Assembly: GCF_028550395.1 (NCBI RefSeq)
Contig: NZ_JAQQKW010000005.1
Span: 1-64,000, forward strand
Direction of reading: 5' to 3'
Length of the DNA stretch: 64,000 nucleotides
Source of the DNA: Asticcacaulis currens
Lineage (GTDB): Bacteria; Pseudomonadota; Alphaproteobacteria; Caulobacterales; Caulobacteraceae
The translations under genes were made by a program, and so were the position numbers. Below, one piece after another: positions 59,698 to 64,000 of the stretch (its first letter is position 1; every line of letters starts with the position of its first letter). The notes under the pieces are model-generated. The model was given only the letters and a program-made list of their open reading frames with translations, had not been told where the DNA came from and searched no databases.

Positions 59698-60045
59698 CTA
59701 AAGCCGGATCACATAGGTCTTCAGCGTGGTCTCCACCACTTCCCACACGCCTGTGAAGCCCGGCGAAATGACAAAGCGCGTCCCGGCCTCCAGCCGCAGC
59801 GGGGCCTTGCCGTCCTCGTGCAGGATCGAGACGCCTTCGAGGATTTCGCAATATTCCCACTCGTCATAAACGACGCGCCACGCGCCCGGCGTCGCCTGCC
59901 AGAAGCCGGCATATGTCTTTTCATCCTCGGAGGTGTCGAGGTTCCACGTCAGAAAGCGCGGATCACCGGACACGACGCGCTCCGCAGCCGGCGCACCGGT
60001 TTCGGGCTCAGGCAGGGCGTTGCGATCGAACAGAATCAAAGACAT
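59698..60045 (-). CDS. Cupin protein (DUF861 type)
   Basis: 115 aa from the ATG at 60045 (GAGGTG upstream; a GTG at 60051 is also open). A cupin_3/DUF861 beta-barrel: FLTWNLDTSEDEKTYAGFW, EWEYCEILEGVSILHED and TRFVISPGFTGVWEVVETT. The metal ligands usual in active cupins are partly replaced, so it may be a small-molecule binding protein or an enzyme with unknown substrate. It lies between clpB and infC on the same strand, with a terminator before it. Confidence 0.88.
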   Translation of the reverse strand: MSLILFDRNALPEPETGAPAAERVVSGDPRFLTWNLDTSEDEKTYAGFWQATPGAWRVVYDEWEYCEILEGVSILHEDGKAPLRLEAGTRFVISPGFTGVWEVVETTLKTYVIRL

Positions 60046-60061
60046 GCACACCTCGGAAACA

Positions 60062-60094
60062 AAACCGGCCCCGATTAAACATCGGAGCCGGTTT
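60062..60094 (-). terminator. Intrinsic terminator after infC
   Basis: AAACCGGCCCCGAT (60062-60075) and ATCGGAGCCGGTTT (60081-60094) pair over 14 bp with one mismatch and a 5-base loop. On the minus strand the stem is followed by a T-rich TTTTGTTT tract, as expected for the end of infC. Confidence 0.85.
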
Positions 60095-60119
60095 CAATTC
60101 CACCAAATAAGCCGAAAGC

Positions 60120-60653
60120 CTATTTCGGGGCCAGAATCATGATCATCTGGCGGCCTTCCATCTTGGGCTCATATTCCACCTTGGTGGTCGCCTCGAAGTC
60201 GGCCTTGACCTGATTGAGCAGCTTCATCCCCAGTTCCGGGTGGGCCATTTCACGGCCACGGAAGCGGAGCGTCACCTTGACCTTGTCGCCTTCTTCGAAG
60301 AAGCGCGTCATGGCCTTGGCCTTCACCTCATAATCGTGCTTGTCGATATTGGGGCGGAGCTTGATTTCCTTGATTTCGACGACCTTCTGCTTCTTGCGCG
60401 CTTCGGCCTTCTTCTTCTGCTCCTGAAAGCGGAACTTACCGTAGTCGAGAATCTTGCAGACGGGCGGGTCGGCGGTCGGGGAGACTTCGACCAGATCAAG
60501 ACCGGCTTCCTCGGCGGCTTCGAGCGCGGCGGACGTCGGCATGATGCCTTGTTTCTCACCGTTCTGGTCGATCAAAAGGACGCGCGGAACCTTGATGTCC
60601 TGATTGATACGGGGGCCGTCTTTCGCGGGCGGAGCTTGCATTGGGCGACGAAT
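60120..60653 (-). CDS. infC: Translation initiation factor IF-3, ATT start
   Basis: 177 aa. IF-3 binds the 30S subunit and proofreads the start codon. The natural start is ATT at 60651-60653: GGAG lies eight bases upstream and the frame then reads (M)[16 protein letters not shown], which is the typical alphaproteobacterial beginning. An ATG four codons in is the only alternative. ATT starts are well known for infC, where IF-3 represses its own translation. Domain segments [16 protein letters not shown] and [19 protein letters not shown], then HPELGMKLL, are conserved. Confidence 0.95.
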   Translation of the reverse strand: MRRPMQAPPAKDGPRINQDIKVPRVLLIDQNGEKQGIMPTSAALEAAEEAGLDLVEVSPTADPPVCKILDYGKFRFQEQKKKAEARKKQKVVEIKEIKLRPNIDKHDYEVKAKAMTRFFEEGDKVKVTLRFRGREMAHPELGMKLLNQVKADFEATTKVEYEPKMEGRQMIMILAPK

Positions 60654-60793
60654 AGGGATGTCTCCATAGACTGTTTAAACGAACCGGACTCACCTGTCCG
60701 GAATTGGGGCCTAATTATAGGAAGGGCCTAGGGGTGATCAATCCCCTTTATGGCGCGCAAGGCGTTAATTTTTCAGCCAGTTGCCGCTTCACC

Positions 60794-61966
60794 TCATGTA
60801 AGCAGCGAGCGGTAGATATCAAGGGTCGCCGCACACATGGTTTCCATGCTGAAACGCTCATGCACACGTGCCCGGCCAGCGGCCCCCATGACGGCGCGCG
60901 CCGGGGCCGAGGTCAGGGCCGCCACCCGCAGGGCATCGGCCCAGGCTGTGACATCGCCGGGTGTCACCAGCCAGCCGGTCACCGCGTCTTCGACCGTTTC
61001 CGCCGTCGCGCCGTGTTTAGCCGCCAATACCGGGCGGCCCATGGCCTGCGGCTCGACCGCCGTGCGCCCGAAGGCTTCGGGCTCCAGCGAGGGGGCCAGC
61101 GCAAAATCGCACAGAGTATAGGCGGCGGGCATGTCGGAACAGTGGCCGACGATCTTCACCTGCGTTTCCAGGCCGAGCCCCGCCGCCAGTGCGCGCAATT
61201 CCTGCGTATAGTCGCTACGCCCTTGATCGTCACCCGCGAGGATCAGTTGCACATCGCTGCGCCCCAGCCCTCTGAGCGCTTCGATCACCAGAGTCTGCCC
61301 CTTCCAGCGCGTCAGACGCCCGGCCAGCAAAAACCGTGTGCGGCCATCCCCGCGCTCAATACCCCACGCCGTGGCCAGCTTGTCGAGGCGCGCGGACTCC
61401 ACAGCCGCCGGATCGAACTTTTTGAGGTCCACGCCGCGCGGCACGGCGATGACCTTGGCCGGGTCGAGGTCGTACGCGCGCAGTACATGATCGCGCGTAT
61501 AGTCGGAATTGGCGATCACCACATCCGCCGTGGTCATGCGCCCGTTGTACCAGCGCTTAAACCCTGACCCGGCCTTATATATACCGTGATAGGTGGTGAC
61601 GGTCTTCACCCCTTCGGCCTTCGCCGCGGGCAGCGCCGACAGCGCCGGGGCGCGTGAGCGCACGTGCACGATATCGGGCCTTTCCCGGCGGATCAGCGAC
61701 CGCAGCGCATAGTAGTTCTTGAACTGCACATAGGGGTTCTTCGAATGCACGGGCAAGGGCACGACCACCGCGCCGATCTGTTTCAGATAGCCCTCAAGCC
61801 GTCCACCCTTCGAGACCACTATGGCCCGCCCCCCGGCCTCGATCACTGCGCGCGCCACATCGACCACGGTCTGTTCCACGCCACCTGTATCCAGCTCAGG
61901 AACGACCTGCATCACGGTATAGGGGAAGGACGAAGGAGAAGATGAAGGGGAGGATTTCAGGGGCAT
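60794..61966 (-). CDS. Glycosyltransferase family 4
   Basis: 390 aa from the ATG at 61966. A GT-B enzyme with the N-terminal VVPELDTGGVEQTVVDVA and C-terminal ALAPSLEPEAFGRTAVEPQAMGRPVLA (the E-x7-E nucleotide-sugar motif). It probably adds a sugar to lipopolysaccharide or another surface glycan; no other glycan gene is next to it. It is divergent from the alpha/beta hydrolase gene by 43 bases, so the two promoters overlap. Confidence 0.92.
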   Translation of the reverse strand: MPLKSSPSSSPSSFPYTVMQVVPELDTGGVEQTVVDVARAVIEAGGRAIVVSKGGRLEGYLKQIGAVVVPLPVHSKNPYVQFKNYYALRSLIRRERPDIVHVRSRAPALSALPAAKAEGVKTVTTYHGIYKAGSGFKRWYNGRMTTADVVIANSDYTRDHVLRAYDLDPAKVIAVPRGVDLKKFDPAAVESARLDKLATAWGIERGDGRTRFLLAGRLTRWKGQTLVIEALRGLGRSDVQLILAGDDQGRSDYTQELRALAAGLGLETQVKIVGHCSDMPAAYTLCDFALAPSLEPEAFGRTAVEPQAMGRPVLAAKHGATAETVEDAVTGWLVTPGDVTAWADALRVAALTSAPARAVMGAAGRARVHERFSMETMCAATLDIYRSLLT

Positions 61967-62009
61967 AAGCGCTTGTTCGAGAGGCTCCGGGCAATTAAGG
62001 CTTATGCGC

Positions 62010-62768
62010 ATGAGCACCGAGCCAAATCAAGACAGCACGCAGTTTCTCAACGCGTCGATCGCTTACCGCCACGTCAGAGGCGAAGGGCCCACCGTCCTGT
62101 GGCTGGGCGGCTTCAAGTCGGATATGACCGGTTCAAAGGCCGAAGCGCTGGCGCAGACCGCCCGCGCCGAAGGCTGGGATTTCCTGCGCTTTGATTATGC
62201 CGCGCACGGGGAAAGCCCCGGTCGCTGGGAAGAGGCCCGCGTCGGTCAGTGGCGGCAGAATGTGCTGGACGTAGTGGATCACCTGACCGCCGGGCCCCTG
62301 CTGATCATCAGCTCCAGCATGGGCGGCTGGATGGCGTCGCTTCTGATGCGCGACCGGCCCGAACGGGTGAAGGCCGCCGTCTTCATCGCCCCGGCGCCTG
62401 ACTTTGCCACCGAACTGATGCTGCCGTCGCTATCGCCCGAAGACCGGCGGTCGCTGGAGGTTTCCGGCTTTTTCCACCTGCGCGGCTACGACTACGATGT
62501 GCCCATGTCGCAGGCCTTTTTCGATGAGGCGCGCGACCACCGGGTGTTGGATCAGCCGCTCGCCTTCGACGGGCCGGTGCGCATCCTGCACGGCCTTGCG
62601 GACGAGGTGGTGCCGTGGCCGCACGGTCTGCGGCTGGCGCAGCATCTGTCGTCAAAAGACGTGACGTTGGAACTGATCAAGGGCGGTGATCACCGCCTGT
62701 CCGGACCCGCCGATTTGCGGCGGCTGGTCGATACGGTGCGCGCCCTGCGGCCCCTTGCCAAGCCGTAA
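62010..62768 (+). CDS. Alpha/beta hydrolase
   Basis: 252 aa from the ATG at 62010 (AAGG nine bases before; ATG 62004 is also open). The fold is complete: VLWLGGFKSDMTGSKA (oxyanion side), the FDYAAHGESPGRW strand, the nucleophile Ser in LLIISSSMGGWMASL, an acidic residue in LHGLADEVVPWP and the His in IKGGDHRLSGP. It resembles the ABHD10/mycophenolic-acid-acyl-glucuronide-esterase-like group, but the substrate is open. The next gene starts 36 bases later, so they may be cotranscribed. Confidence 0.9.
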   Translation: MSTEPNQDSTQFLNASIAYRHVRGEGPTVLWLGGFKSDMTGSKAEALAQTARAEGWDFLRFDYAAHGESPGRWEEARVGQWRQNVLDVVDHLTAGPLLIISSSMGGWMASLLMRDRPERVKAAVFIAPAPDFATELMLPSLSPEDRRSLEVSGFFHLRGYDYDVPMSQAFFDEARDHRVLDQPLAFDGPVRILHGLADEVVPWPHGLRLAQHLSSKDVTLELIKGGDHRLSGPADLRRLVDTVRALRPLAKP

Positions 62769-62804
62769 GATTTGATACCAGATAGGGCAAAGCTGGAGTC
62801 CCCC

Positions 62805-64000
62805 ATGCGCCGTCGCTCATTCTTTGCCGCCCTGCCCGCCCTCGCCGCCACCCCGGCTCTGGCGCTGGACCCGCTGCACGGCGGGGACCGCATCGCCGGA
62901 GCGAAGTTCGCCGGACGTTCGACCGTGTGGGGCACGCAAGGGGCCGCCGCCACGGCCCACCCTATGGCCACGCTGATCGGCATAGACATTCTGCGTCAGG
63001 GCGGCTCGGCCATCGACGCCGCCATCGCCATCAATGCGGCGCTCGGCTTCCTTGAGCCCATCTCCTGCGGCATCGGCGGAGACGCCTATGTCATGTTGTG
63101 GGACCCGGCGCAAAAGACAGTGGTAGGATTCAACGGGTCGGGCCGTTCGCCCAAGGGCATGAGCCTCGACTATGTGCGCTCAAAAGCGAAGAACGGCCAC
63201 ATCCCGTCGTGGGGCAGCGTCTCGGTCTCCGTGCCCGGCGCGGTGGACACCTGGGGGCAGATGCACGCCCGCTATGGCCGGCTGAAATTCGCCGATGTGC
63301 TGACCCCGGCCATCGCCCTGTGTGAGCGCGGCGTACCGGTGGCCCAGACCATCGCCTTCTATCTCAATGCCAGCTACCGGCGCTTTACCAACCCCGATTC
63401 CGGCATCGAGGAGGTTCAGAACTTCCTGAAGGTTTACGCACCAAATGGGCGCACCCCGCGCGAAGGCGAAATCTTCCGCAACCCGGACCTTGGCCGTACC
63501 TATCGCTATATTGCCGAAAACGGCGCGCGCAGCTTCTATGAGGGGCAGATCGCCGACACGATCGACGCCTATTTCCGCCGCATCGGCGGGCACCTGCGCA
63601 AATCGGACCTGATGGCGCACCGCGGCGAAGACACGACGCCGCTGAAAACCACCTATCGCGGCATCGAGGTACTGGGGCTGGGGGCCAATACGCAGGGCCT
63701 GTCCACGCTTCAGATGATGAATATCCTTGAGACGTTCGACCTGAAAGGCATGGGCTTTCAGACCACCGCCTCGCTGCACACCCAGATCGAGGCCAAGCGT
63801 CTGGCCTTTGAGGACCGCGCCAAATTCTTTGGCGACCCCGCCTTTTCCAAAATCCCGGTCGAGGCCCTGTTATCCAAGGCCTATGCGCAGGAACAGGCGG
63901 CAAAAATTCGTCCCGATGCCATCCTGCCGCGCATCGTCCCCTATGAGGCCCCGGCGCGCGGCGACACCACCTATTTCACTGTCTCGGACAAAGACGGCAT
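62805..64000 (+). CDS. ggt: Gamma-glutamyltransferase, N-terminal part (cut by window edge)
   Basis: 398 codons are present and the frame runs off the window. The signal peptide is RRRSFFAALPALAATPALA, with cleavage near ALA. Family segments are AATAHPMATLIGIDILRQGGSAIDAAIAINAAL, SCGIGGDAYVM, FNGSGRSP and SVSVPGAVDTW. The maturing cleavage site with the catalytic Thr is just reached in GDTTYFTVSDKDG. It is exported and should hydrolyse or transfer gamma-glutamyl groups of glutathione in the periplasm. AGCTGGAG precedes the ATG. The small subunit lies beyond the window. Confidence 0.93.
   Translation, partial: MRRRSFFAALPALAATPALALDPLHGGDRIAGAKFAGRSTVWGTQGAAATAHPMATLIGIDILRQGGSAIDAAIAINAALGFLEPISCGIGGDAYVMLWDPAQKTVVGFNGSGRSPKGMSLDYVRSKAKNGHIPSWGSVSVSVPGAVDTWGQMHARYGRLKFADVLTPAIALCERGVPVAQTIAFYLNASYRRFTNPDSGIEEVQNFLKVYAPNGRTPREGEIFRNPDLGRTYRYIAENGARSFYEGQIADTIDAYFRRIGGHLRKSDLMAHRGEDTTPLKTTYRGIEVLGLGANTQGLSTLQMMNILETFDLKGMGFQTTASLHTQIEAKRLAFEDRAKFFGDPAFSKIPVEALLSKAYAQEQAAKIRPDAILPRIVPYEAPARGDTTYFTVSDKDG

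Noticed and set aside
1-64000. tRNA genes, rRNA genes, CRISPR arrays, prophage or conjugation modules
   Set aside because: No cloverleaf-like sequences, regular repeat-spacer arrays or structural phage or transfer genes were seen while reading both strands; the lone endolysin-like gene is not enough to call a prophage.

Overview
The window is GC-rich, densely coded DNA with gene content typical of an alphaproteobacterium of the Caulobacterales. Asticcacaulis or a close relative is my best guess, inferred from the gene set and not proven. Supporting points are three TonB-dependent receptors, a DUF2336 protein, an Hpt phosphotransferase, alphaproteobacterial-style iron boxes, a LacI-family operator like the Caulobacter xylose operator, and stem-loop intergenic repeats. 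No tRNA, rRNA or CRISPR array was seen. The window opens inside an IS4-family insertion sequence and closes inside a gamma-glutamyltransferase gene.

Layout. 0.0-2.9 kb: IS4 end, a two-hairpin dispersed repeat, and a TonB-dependent receptor with LacI-type operator candidates. 2.9-7.9 kb: glycine cleavage operon gcvT-gcvH-gcvP behind a tandem glycine riboswitch. 8-16 kb: NYN nuclease-like protein, a secreted protein, ispH-rnhA, a zinc-ribbon protein, a second receptor, gamma-carbonic anhydrase, and phoH behind a long structured leader. 16-22.7 kb: a translationally coupled membrane protein plus endolysin-like enzyme, a possible degenerate GGDEF/EAL protein, a DUF2336 protein probably started at ATT, NAD kinase and an Hpt protein. 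22.7-32.5 kb: a second copy of the dispersed repeat, a NupC transporter, an OmpR/EnvZ-type pair, a frameshifted VOC gene, a PadR-controlled envelope operon, a UbiA prenyltransferase, and a lipoprotein/methyltransferase/VOC run. 32.5-42 kb: PMT-family glycosyltransferase, an M16 homologue without its metal motif, an XRE regulator, an inositol-monophosphatase-family enzyme, hydrolases, and bacterioferritin plus its ferredoxin under Fur-like boxes. 42-50 kb: a GH3 glycosidase with a XylR-like operator, an OmpW protein, a rhodanese, and a probable sulfur-acquisition locus (YezD, receptor, sulfate-binding protein). 50-64 kb: uvrC, acyltransferase, NUDIX, pteridine-reductase-like SDR, polyprenyl diphosphate synthase, TrmN6-like methyltransferase with an in-frame insertion, clpB, cupin, infC with an ATT start, a glycosyltransferase, an alpha/beta hydrolase and ggt.

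Most of the window is chromosomal housekeeping. The points most worth following up are the YezD-receptor-sulfate-binding protein unit, the membrane protein/endolysin couple, the structured phoH leader, the probable ATT start of the DUF2336 gene, the hairpin that presents a Shine-Dalgarno sequence ahead of the sensor kinase, and repeat elements that have entered or ended coding genes.
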